A DNA stretch of 64,000 nt from Chitinophaga sp. (lineage in GTDB: Bacteria; Bacteroidota; Bacteroidia; Chitinophagales; Chitinophagaceae). Below, one piece after another: positions 16,810-23,623 of the stretch; within the stretch, counting starts at the first letter, position 1; every line of letters starts with the position of its first letter. Made by a program: the position numbers and the translations under genes. The notes under the pieces are model-generated. The model was not told the origin of the DNA and made no database searches. It was given only the letters and a program-made list of their open reading frames with translations. The stretch covers positions 1 to 64,000 of the forward strand of contig NZ_JAGHZS010000010.1 of the NCBI RefSeq assembly GCF_017745275.1. Direction: 5' to 3'.

Positions 16810-17811
16810 ATGGCAGCTAAAACTTTTTTTTGCATAGACGCCCATACCTGCGGTAACCCGGTACGACTGGTAGCAGGTGGTGGCCCTATTCTTCAAGGCA
16901 ATAACATGATGGAGAAACGCCTGCATTTTCTGCGGGAGTTCGACTGGATCCGCAAAGGACTAATGTTTGAACCAAGAGGGCACGATATGATGAGTGGCAG
17001 CATCCTGTATCCACCCACCGATGACGCCAATGATATCGGTGTATTATATATTGAAACCAGCGGCTGCCTGCCTATGTGCGGTCACGGTACCATTGGTACG
17101 GTGACTATCGCCATTGAACAAGGACTGGTAACACCTAAAGTACCCGGCAAACTCCGCCTGGAAACACCGGCAGGACTGGTATTGGTAGATTATGTACAGG
17201 AAGGGAAGAAGGTGAAATCTGTAAAGCTCACTAACGTAAAATCATTCCTGGCGGCAGAAAACCTGGAAGTGGAATGCCCTGATCTGGGCACGTTGCGGGT
17301 AGATGTGGCTTATGGCGGGAATTTCTACGCCATCGTGGATCCGCAGGATAATTTTCCTGGTCTGGAAAACTACACCGCAGATCAGCTGATTTCCTGGAGC
17401 CGTGAATTACGTAAACGCCTCAACGAAAAATACACCTTCATACATCCGGAGAATGAACATATCAAAGGGTTGAGTCATTTACTGTGGACAGGCGCCACCA
17501 TTAGCCCGGAGGCGACGGCGCGCAATGCGGTGTTTTACGGAGATAAAGCTATTGACCGGTCTCCCTGTGGTACCGGTACTTCCGCGAGAATGGCGCAATG
17601 GTATGCCAAAGGAAAACTGAAACAGGGCGATCGCTTCATCCATGAAAGTATCATCGGCTCGCAGTTTATCGGCACCATTGAGGCTGAAACCACCATGGCC
17701 GGCAAGCCGGCAATTGTACCCGGCATAGAAGGCTGGGCCATGGTAACGGGCTACAATACCATTATCCTGGATGACGATGATCCGTATGTACACGGATTCC
17801 AGGTCCTGTAG
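16810..17811 (+). CDS. 4-hydroxyproline 2-epimerase (proline racemase family)
   Basis: With ATG 16810 (MAAKTFFCIDAHTCGNP; the in-frame TTG at 16801 is not needed) the protein has 333 aa, normal for the family. Both catalytic cysteines are present: C90 in PMCGHGTIG and C253 in DRSPCGTGTSA, the Cys-Cys pair of true racemases/epimerases rather than the Ser/Thr-Cys dehydratases. Known members with this context convert trans-4-hydroxy-L-proline to cis-4-hydroxy-D-proline, which the oxidase encoded next would use. A 138-base gap separates it from that oxidase gene. Confidence 0.87.
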   Translation: MAAKTFFCIDAHTCGNPVRLVAGGGPILQGNNMMEKRLHFLREFDWIRKGLMFEPRGHDMMSGSILYPPTDDANDIGVLYIETSGCLPMCGHGTIGTVTIAIEQGLVTPKVPGKLRLETPAGLVLVDYVQEGKKVKSVKLTNVKSFLAAENLEVECPDLGTLRVDVAYGGNFYAIVDPQDNFPGLENYTADQLISWSRELRKRLNEKYTFIHPENEHIKGLSHLLWTGATISPEATARNAVFYGDKAIDRSPCGTGTSARMAQWYAKGKLKQGDRFIHESIIGSQFIGTIEAETTMAGKPAIVPGIEGWAMVTGYNTIILDDDDPYVHGFQVL

Positions 17812-17949
17812 CATCGGGGAAGAGGTGATTTTTTGAAGCAAAATTTCGTTTACGCGATGCTGTTAGTTGCCTGTTGATATAGGGCTAAACATTATCAGGA
17901 ACAAGGCGCTCCGCGAATAAAAGCGCGGACGATCAAATTAATTGAAAAT

Positions 17950-19194
17950 ATGAAAGCAATCGTCATAGGCGGCGGTATTATTGGTCTTAGCAGCGCTTAC
18001 TACCTGCAGGAAAGCGGTTGGGATGTAACTGTTATTGATAAGGGAGATTTCAGCAACAACTGCTCCTATGGCAACCTGGGCATGATTGTACCCAGTCACT
18101 TTGTACCATTGGCAGCGCCGGGTATTGTATCACAGGGCATACGCTGGATGTTTAACAGCAAGAGCCCTTTTTACGTAAAGCCTGCGCTCAGCAGACAGTT
18201 GATAGGCTGGGGGCTGAAATTTATGAAAAGTGCCAACGCACAACATGTGGCGGCATCGGCATTGCCCCTGCGGGATATCAACATTTTTAGCCGTTCGCTG
18301 TATACAGATCTGGCGCAGCAGGAAGGTTTTAAGTTTGGCCTCGAACGCAAAGGCATTATCATGTATTATAAAACCGCGGCTGTAGGAGAGGAAGAAGCGC
18401 ATATGGCGCACCAGGCCAATGACATGGGCCTGGATGCCGTAGTGCTGGATAAAGCCGCTTTGCAGCAGCTGGAGCCACAGCTGGAGATGGATGTGCTGGG
18501 AGGCGTACACTATCGCTGTGATGGACACCTCTATCCCAATGATCTCATGGGACAGCTGATCGCTTATTTGCAACAAAAGCAAGTACAATTTCTCCCGGAT
18601 AAAGAAGTAACAGCGGTAAAAACCAACGGGCAAAAAGTAACGGCCGTTGTTACAGGCAGTGAAACGCATACCGCTGATTTATTTGTATTGGCCACCGGCT
18701 CCTGGACACCTGCAGTAGCACGTTTGGCGGGAGCAGCGGTACCGATGATGCCAGGTAAAGGATATTCCGTGACCCTGGAATCACCAACCGTAAACTTGAA
18801 TATTCCGGCTATTTTATGCGAAGCCAGGGTAGCGATGACGCCCATGGGTAACAGGTTGCGCTATGGTGGTACCATGGAGGTAGCGCCGGTGAACGAAAAC
18901 GTGAATATGAACCGTGTGGCAGGAATCGTAGATTCTATACAACACTACTTTACCAATCTCCCTATAAAAATGCCGGAAAAAACAGCCGTATGGAGTGGAT
19001 GCAGACCCTGTTCACCAGATGGTTTGCCTTACATCGGTTACCTGCCCGGTTATCAGAACTTTTTACTCGGCAGCGGTCATGCCATGATGGGACTCAGCCT
19101 CGGACCCGCCACCGGTAAGCTGTTAACCGAACTGGCCAATCAACAGAAAACAAGCATCGATATCAGGGCCTTTTCGCCGGCGAGATTTAGATAG
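17950..19194 (+). CDS. FAD-dependent oxidoreductase, probable D-hydroxyproline dehydrogenase
   Basis: A 414-aa DadA-like amino-acid oxidoreductase. The N-terminal Rossmann motif is IVIGGGIIGLSSAYYLQESG, followed by VIDKGD at the strand-2 end. A second FAD contact is expected near ATGSWTPAVARLAG, and the C-terminal SGHAMMGLSLGPATGKLL is typical of the DadA family. As last member of the hydroxyproline set it should oxidise cis-4-hydroxy-D-proline to the pyrroline used by the deaminase. The substrate call rests on neighbours; D-alanine dehydrogenase is the alternative. An inverted repeat starts two bases after the stop. Confidence 0.82.
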   Translation: MKAIVIGGGIIGLSSAYYLQESGWDVTVIDKGDFSNNCSYGNLGMIVPSHFVPLAAPGIVSQGIRWMFNSKSPFYVKPALSRQLIGWGLKFMKSANAQHVAASALPLRDINIFSRSLYTDLAQQEGFKFGLERKGIIMYYKTAAVGEEEAHMAHQANDMGLDAVVLDKAALQQLEPQLEMDVLGGVHYRCDGHLYPNDLMGQLIAYLQQKQVQFLPDKEVTAVKTNGQKVTAVVTGSETHTADLFVLATGSWTPAVARLAGAAVPMMPGKGYSVTLESPTVNLNIPAILCEARVAMTPMGNRLRYGGTMEVAPVNENVNMNRVAGIVDSIQHYFTNLPIKMPEKTAVWSGCRPCSPDGLPYIGYLPGYQNFLLGSGHAMMGLSLGPATGKLLTELANQQKTSIDIRAFSPARFR

Positions 19195-19195
19195 G

Positions 19196-19313
19196 GCAGA
19201 AAGCGGAAAGCGGAAAGCAAAAAGCTATTGTAGCGGATGATCAGTGCGTATAATATATCCGCGTTGGTCCATCCGCTACAATAGCTTTTTGCTTTCCGCT
19301 TTTTGCTTTCTGC
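19196..19313. repeat. Heptad-armed intergenic inverted repeat, copy 1
   Basis: Left arm is built of AGCNNAA heptads (AGCGGAA, AGCAAAA) leading into AGCTATTGTAGCGGATGATC; the right arm mirrors it (TCCGCTACAATAGCT, then TTTTTGC heptads) up to base 19313. The centre contains TGATCA, then GCG, an AT-rich loop and CGC. It fills nearly the whole gap between the oxidase gene and rpiA. It can fold as a long hairpin and its T-rich right flank could act as a terminator. No ORF or transposase is present. Confidence 0.85.
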
Positions 19314-19320
19314 TTTTCCT

Positions 19321-19328
19321 TACTTTTG
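19321..19328 (+). promoter_or_regulatory. Candidate -7 box upstream of rpiA, adjoining repeat copy 1
   Basis: TACTTTTG matches TAnnTTTG. A TTG inside the last TTTTTGC heptad of the repeat lies 15 bases upstream, slightly short of the usual spacing. The box ends only 4 bases before ATG 19333, so the transcript would be leaderless or nearly so. Confidence 0.35.
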
Positions 19329-19332
19329 ATTC

Positions 19333-20037
19333 ATGCAACAAACAGATATCGGAAAAAAAGCCGCGGGAGAAAAAGCGGCCAGCTACATTAAGTCAGGAAT
19401 GACAGTAGGTTTAGGTACTGGTAGTACGGCGTATTACACGATTATGCGTATTGGCGAGATGGTAAAGGCCGGCCTGGAGATCAGGGCTGTGGCTACTTCG
19501 CAGCAATCCGCCCAACTGGCGGTGGAACAAGCCATACCGTTGGTGGATTTTGATCAGGTAGAAAAGATAGATATCGATATTGATGGTGCAGATGAAGCCG
19601 ATACGCAGTTGCAGCTGATTAAAGGCGGCGGGGGAGCGTTGTTACGTGAAAAAATAATTGCGGCTGCCTCCAAAGAAATGTTGGTGGTGATAGATGAACA
19701 AAAGCTGGTGAAGCACCTGGGCAAATTTCCGTTGCCGGTAGAAGTAACCACTTTTGGCTGGGAGCTTACTTTCAAACATCTGGTGGCATTAGGCGCCCAT
19801 CCTGTATTACGTTTGAAAGATAACAACCGCTTTGTTACCGATAACGGCAATTATATCCTGGATTGCCATTACCAGAAAATACACAACGCACCTGCGTTAC
19901 ATACGCAGCTCAACAACATTCCCGGCGTAGTGGAAAATGGCTTGTTTCTCGACTACGCCAGCAGGTTGATCATTGGTTACCACGATGGCACCGTCCGGGA
20001 AATCACGCATCCTTATCCAGCAAAGACGTCTTTTTAG
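19333..20037 (+). CDS. rpiA: Ribose-5-phosphate isomerase A
   Basis: A 234-aa protein, normal length for RpiA. Signature parts are visible: GLGTGSTAYYTI near the start (phosphate-binding loop), DIDIDGADEAD (catalytic Asp region), KGGGGALLREKI and VIDEQKLVKHLG (catalytic Lys/Asp region), then FPLPVEV. It interconverts ribose-5-phosphate and ribulose-5-phosphate in the pentose phosphate pathway in the cytosol. The 3' end overlaps the convergent transporter gene by 35 bases. It is separated from the hydroxyproline genes by an inverted repeat and is probably its own unit. Confidence 0.95.
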   Translation: MQQTDIGKKAAGEKAASYIKSGMTVGLGTGSTAYYTIMRIGEMVKAGLEIRAVATSQQSAQLAVEQAIPLVDFDQVEKIDIDIDGADEADTQLQLIKGGGGALLREKIIAAASKEMLVVIDEQKLVKHLGKFPLPVEVTTFGWELTFKHLVALGAHPVLRLKDNNRFVTDNGNYILDCHYQKIHNAPALHTQLNNIPGVVENGLFLDYASRLIIGYHDGTVREITHPYPAKTSF

Positions 20038-21286
20038 TATCACGAGAGACGAGGTACACCAGCAAAGAGATAAAAATGCAAATGGTAACGTACCAGTAGT
20101 ACATCGGCTCATGCCCTGTCTTTTTAAAATACAGGGCTATGGACTCCGCTGTTCCTCCAAAAATGGCCACAGTAATGGCATAAGGGAATCCAACGCCTAA
20201 TGCCCGCACTTCCGCGGGAAACATTTCTGCTTTTACTACTGCATTAATGGAAGTATAACCGCTCACAATGAGCAGGGCGAGTAATATCAGCCAGAAGGCG
20301 GTCCATTCTGAACTGGTTTGACTGATAGCGGTGAGAATAGGTACGGTAAACAGGGTGCCCAGTACGCCGAAGCCTATCAACAAAGGTTTACGGCCGTATA
20401 TATCCGAGATCCATCCAAACAATGGCTGTAGGCAGGCAAAGATCAGCATCAGGAAAAAAGTGATGGTGGTGGCATGCTCAATGCTCAGGTGCACGGTGTT
20501 CACCAGGAATTTCTGCATGTAAGTGGTATAGGTGTAAAATGCCAGCGTACCACCCATGGTAAGGCCCACTACGGTCAATGCCGCTTTTGGATGCTGACGG
20601 AACAGTACTTTCAGCGATCCCTTCTCCTTTTCATTTTTTATTTGTTCGAAAGAAGTACTTTCCTGCATATGCCGGCGCAGATATAGTGCAAAAAGCGCCA
20701 GGGCGGCACCAATTACAAACGGAATGCGCCAGCCCCACTCGTGTAGCTGGTCAGGCGTCAGGAATACCTTCTGTAGCAGCATTTGCACACCCAAGGCGGT
20801 TAATTGGCCGCCAATCAGGGTGACATACTGAAAACTGGAGTAAAAGCCCCGTAATTCAGGGGTGGCTACTTCGCTCAGATAGGTGGCGGAGGTGCCGTAC
20901 TCACCACCTACGCTCAGCCCCTGTAGCAGCCGGGCCAGCAGGAGCAGGGCAGGAGCGGCAACGCCAATTTGTTCATAGGACGGGGTAAAGGCAATCAGCA
21001 GTGATCCCAGTGACATCAGCAGTACCGACAGCGTCATCGACGCTTTCCGGCCTTGCTTATCCGCTATACGGCCAAATAGCCAGCCCCCGATAGGGCGCAT
21101 CAGGAAGCCTACCGCGAAAATGGCGGCAGTATTGAGCAACTGGGCAGTATAATTGCCCTTCGGAAAAAATATCGGCGCAAAATATAGGGAGAAAGTGGCG
21201 TAAATGTACCAATCGTACCATTCTACCAGGTTACCCGCAGATCCGGTTAATATGGCTTTTATTCGCCATGCGTCAGGCTGTTTCAT
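20003..21286 (-). CDS. MFS transporter, metabolite:H+ symporter (MHS) family
   Basis: A 427-aa integral inner-membrane protein with about 12 hydrophobic segments. Family marks include GNLVEWYDWYIYATFSLYFA at TM1, the loop motif GRIADKQGRKASM between TM2 and TM3, LLARLLQGLSVGGEYGTSAT at TM4 and LFGWISDIYGRKPLL in the second half. MHS members carry carboxylates or compatible solutes (KgtP, ProP, ShiA). The nearby hydroxyproline cluster yields alpha-ketoglutarate and begins with a proline analogue, so either could be the substrate, but the gene is on the opposite strand beyond rpiA and the substrate cannot be read. Its 3' end overlaps rpiA. Confidence 0.88.
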   Translation of the reverse strand: MKQPDAWRIKAILTGSAGNLVEWYDWYIYATFSLYFAPIFFPKGNYTAQLLNTAAIFAVGFLMRPIGGWLFGRIADKQGRKASMTLSVLLMSLGSLLIAFTPSYEQIGVAAPALLLLARLLQGLSVGGEYGTSATYLSEVATPELRGFYSSFQYVTLIGGQLTALGVQMLLQKVFLTPDQLHEWGWRIPFVIGAALALFALYLRRHMQESTSFEQIKNEKEKGSLKVLFRQHPKAALTVVGLTMGGTLAFYTYTTYMQKFLVNTVHLSIEHATTITFFLMLIFACLQPLFGWISDIYGRKPLLIGFGVLGTLFTVPILTAISQTSSEWTAFWLILLALLIVSGYTSINAVVKAEMFPAEVRALGVGFPYAITVAIFGGTAESIALYFKKTGHEPMYYWYVTICIFISLLVYLVSRDTKKTSLLDKDA

Positions 21287-21545
21287 ATATAATGCGAAAA
21301 TATATTTTAATATGGAATAATGAGCCAGCGCGGCCCTGGCGCGAGAAACTTTTTAAAATAAATTAGGGTGGTATCAGGGAATCCCCTATCTTCGTACCGC
21401 TTCTTAAGATAATGTATTGCAATTCTGTTAGTAGATCACCTCTCACATTCAGCTTTTACTTACACTTTTTCTTGTAGTTGCCCAGGTAGCCGCCTGCTGT
21501 TAAAGTAAATGGCGAGAACACGTTCACAATTAAATATTAAATATA
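21287..21545. other. Long leader region of the cold-shock gene
   Basis: This 259-base stretch separates the divergent transporter and cold-shock genes. It holds no ORF I can support. Long structured 5' leaders are typical of cold-shock genes, and a local inverted motif GGGAATCCCC lies near 21379. A TATCTTCG sequence near 21387 resembles the -7 box imperfectly. No firm promoter call. Confidence 0.35.
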
Positions 21546-21737
21546 ATGCAAACAGGTGTAGTAAAATTTTTTAATGAAGCTAAAGGTTTTGGATTCATTA
21601 AAATCGAAGGTTCAGGACAAGAAATTTTTGTTCACGTATCTGGTATCAAAGAAAGCATCGGCGAAAATGACCGCGTAGTATTCGACGTGGAAGAAGGCAG
21701 AAAAGGCCCGAATGCTGTTAACGTAAGACTGGCATAA
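21546..21737 (+). CDS. cspA: Cold-shock domain protein
   Basis: A 63-aa single cold-shock domain. RNP1 (KGFGFI) and RNP2 (IFVHVS) are both present, plus the N-terminal GVVKFFNEAKGFG that defines the family. These proteins bind single-stranded nucleic acid and melt RNA structure, often under cold or general stress. The gene has a long leader and is followed 23 bases later by a strong terminator, so it is monocistronic. The paralogue cannot be decided from sequence; the symbol is generic. Confidence 0.95.
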   Translation: MQTGVVKFFNEAKGFGFIKIEGSGQEIFVHVSGIKESIGENDRVVFDVEEGRKGPNAVNVRLA

Positions 21738-21760
21738 TTTATTTTATAATAGTTTTGTAT

Positions 21761-21793
21761 AAACCGCTCCTGCTTTGCAGGGGCGGTTTTTTT
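21761..21793 (+). terminator. Intrinsic terminator of the cold-shock gene
   Basis: AACCGCTCCTGC pairs with GCAGGGGCGGTT around a short TTT loop, followed by a run of Ts ending at 21793. Confidence 0.9.
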
Positions 21794-21811
21794 ATGTGCT
21801 GATCACTGCAT

Positions 21812-21845
21812 AAAAAAACGCTCCGGGATGGGAGCGTTTTTCTTT
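21812..21845 (-). terminator. Terminator of the minus-strand lipoprotein gene
   Basis: AAAACGCTCC and GGGAGCGTTTT form a 10-base stem around GGGAT. On the minus strand it is followed by a T-run, and it lies 20 bases after the stop of the lipoprotein gene at 21865. The symmetric A/T flanks would let it work in both directions. Confidence 0.8.
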
Positions 21846-21864
21846 GACACACTTAAAAAGTGCT

Positions 21865-22290
21865 TTATTTTTTTAGCTTCACAATCACCTTACCTTTTAT
21901 ACCCGATTCTTCTTCTTCCATAGACATTGTAATGTCGGTATTGCTGATAGCATCCAGGTGCCAGACTTCCGGCTCTTTGGTAAGCTCCTTGTTGTCAGCC
22001 ATTGTTAAAGTACTCCCATCTATTTTATAATACCCCATTCTTTCCTGCCCGGCTACGGTGTTTTTGTCGCCGGCATACAGGTTATTGTTATCGGTGAAGC
22101 GGAGGTACTCTCCCTGTGCATAAGGTTCCCCCGGCTTATTTTGCCCGCCAACAATGAAGTATGTTTCCGTGAAAGTCCATTTACCAATAATAGCAGCTCT
22201 GTTGTAATCGCCGGTTTTGTCTTTTTTCTTACAGCCTGAAAATACGAGGGCAAAGCATGCTACAGCCGCCAAAAGTTTCATTTTTGTCAT
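21865..22290 (-). CDS. Lipocalin-like lipoprotein, hypothetical
   Basis: A 141-aa protein with a clear lipoprotein signal (KLLAAVACFALVFSGC; lipobox FSGC, Cys20) followed by a KKKDK linker. The mature part starts IIGKWTFTETYF and continues EYLRFTDNNNLYAG and MGYYKIDGSTLTM, the GxW plus beta-strand pattern of lipocalin-like domains common in Bacteroidota lipoproteins. It should be anchored to the outer or inner membrane on the periplasmic side. Ligand and role unknown. Monocistronic, with its own terminator. Confidence 0.7.
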   Translation of the reverse strand: MTKMKLLAAVACFALVFSGCKKKDKTGDYNRAAIIGKWTFTETYFIVGGQNKPGEPYAQGEYLRFTDNNNLYAGDKNTVAGQERMGYYKIDGSTLTMADNKELTKEPEVWHLDAISNTDITMSMEEEESGIKGKVIVKLKK

Positions 22291-22485
22291 AGATATAAAT
22301 GATAGTTAAAAAACAATGTCTGCTTGTAATAGAACAGGTTGCGCCAGTTAACAGACGATGTAAATTTATCAGCATCATTTATACATAGCTTATTTTATGA
22401 ATTTATTTTTGGACGTTACTTGTGAAATCCATTACTGTAGCTGTTTTTGACAAGAAAAGCCAGCCGTCGATAAATTATCAAGCTA

Positions 22486-23439
22486 CTATGCTTTATCTTG
22501 TAGCCATACCACTTTCTGTACAGAAGTATGCGGTGCTGCAATTACTTCTCCATATAAATCCGGTCTGCGTGCCAGGCGATAACGATGGCCACCCGCCTGG
22601 GTCAGTTTATTTCGTGTAAGCGTTGCCGTTACTACGTCATCATCCAGTTTCCGGCATTCTGCTATCACATCTCCAAACGGATCCAGGATCATGGAACAGC
22701 CATTTTTTAACTGGTCATCATCCATGCCGATCGGGTTGGAGAAAACAGCATATACGGCGTTGTCGTATGCACGCGCCGGCAACCACTTCATCAGCCAGGA
22801 GCGGCCTTTCATACCATCAAATTCCAGTCGCAGCGAAGTAGGATCGGTATGGCGCAGTTCCCATAACTTTGGATCCACGAAGCCCGCGCCCGGCCGCGTA
22901 GATGGCGTACACATGGTCACATGGGGCATGAAAATGATTTCAGCACCCAGCAAGGCAGTTGCCCGTACATTTTCTGTGATATTGTTATCATAACAGATCA
23001 GCATACCACATTTCCATCCTAATAAATCAAATACCACATATTCATTACCCGGCTGGAGATGCGGATTGATAAACGGATGCAGCTTCCGGTATTTGGCTAC
23101 CAGCCCGTTTTTATCTACACATACATAGGCTTTGAATAAATTGTCGTCTGCATCTTTTTCAAATAATCCCGCCAGTACCGCGATATTATTTTCCGCCGCA
23201 ATTTCCTGCAATGCTTTGATGGAAGGACCATCCGGGATAAATTCAGATAACGCCAGCATCTGTTCTTTTGATAAATGCCGGGCAAAAGTATAGCCCGTCA
23301 CAGAACACTCATGAAAGGCTACCGCCTGTGCACCGTCTGCCGCCGCCTGTGCAGATAATTTACGGATGACACTGAGATTATAGGCTTTGTCGTTGCTTTT
23401 GTTTTCGAACTGGGCTGTCGCTATTTTGATGGTTTCCAT
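22486..23439 (-). CDS. Carbon-nitrogen hydrolase (nitrilase superfamily amidase)
   Basis: The frame extends to 23508, but the extra N-terminus is encoded by a repeat arm; METIKIATAQFE from ATG 23439 is the normal family start and gives 317 aa. The catalytic triad is readable: E44 (FHECSVTGY), K119 (KYRKLHPF) and C149 (MLICYDNNI). The family hydrolyses amides, N-carbamoyl compounds or nitriles in the cytosol. Sequence around the Cys (ICYDNN) resembles the aliphatic amidase/N-carbamoylputrescine branches, but the substrate is open. It is divergent from the helicase gene, with a 130-bp inverted repeat between them. Confidence 0.85.
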   Translation of the reverse strand: METIKIATAQFENKSNDKAYNLSVIRKLSAQAAADGAQAVAFHECSVTGYTFARHLSKEQMLALSEFIPDGPSIKALQEIAAENNIAVLAGLFEKDADDNLFKAYVCVDKNGLVAKYRKLHPFINPHLQPGNEYVVFDLLGWKCGMLICYDNNITENVRATALLGAEIIFMPHVTMCTPSTRPGAGFVDPKLWELRHTDPTSLRLEFDGMKGRSWLMKWLPARAYDNAVYAVFSNPIGMDDDQLKNGCSMILDPFGDVIAECRKLDDDVVTATLTRNKLTQAGGHRYRLARRPDLYGEVIAAPHTSVQKVVWLQDKA

Positions 23440-23470
23440 GTAGATTATTTTGTTGGCAAAAACTAAAACG

Positions 23471-23600
23471 AATATACAGAAAAGCTGAAAGCAAAAAGCA
23501 TAAAGCATAAAGCTATTGTCGCGAGTGATCAGTGCGTATCATATATCCGCTTGAGTTCATCCGCGACAATAGCTTTTTGCTTTCGGCTTTTCTGTATATT
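23471..23600. repeat. Heptad-armed intergenic inverted repeat, copy 2
   Basis: The outermost 15 bases, AATATACAGAAAAGC (23471-23485) and GCTTTTCTGTATATT (23586-23600), are perfect complements. Inside are AGCNNAA heptads, AGCTATTGTCGCG on the left and CGCGACAATAGCT on the right, with a central TGATCAGTGCGTAT and an AT-rich loop before CCGC. It occupies the divergent intergenic region between amidase and helicase. Confidence 0.85.
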
Positions 23601-23602
23601 TG
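23595..23602 (+). promoter_or_regulatory. Candidate -7 box of the helicase gene, at the end of repeat copy 2
   Basis: TATATTTG matches TAnnTTTG and straddles the outer end of the repeat. A TTG in the TTTTTGC heptad lies 15 bases upstream, the same spacing as at rpiA. ATG is 21 bases downstream. The mirror side of the repeat ends in TATATTCG toward the amidase gene, a near match. Confidence 0.4.
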
Positions 23603-23623
23603 CAGTTTCAATTTATAAACTCG

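Noticed and set aside
23440..23508. N-terminal extension of the amidase frame
   Set aside because: The extension (MLYAFCFQLFC) is the translation of repeat heptads; the family start METIKIATAQ fits ATG 23439.
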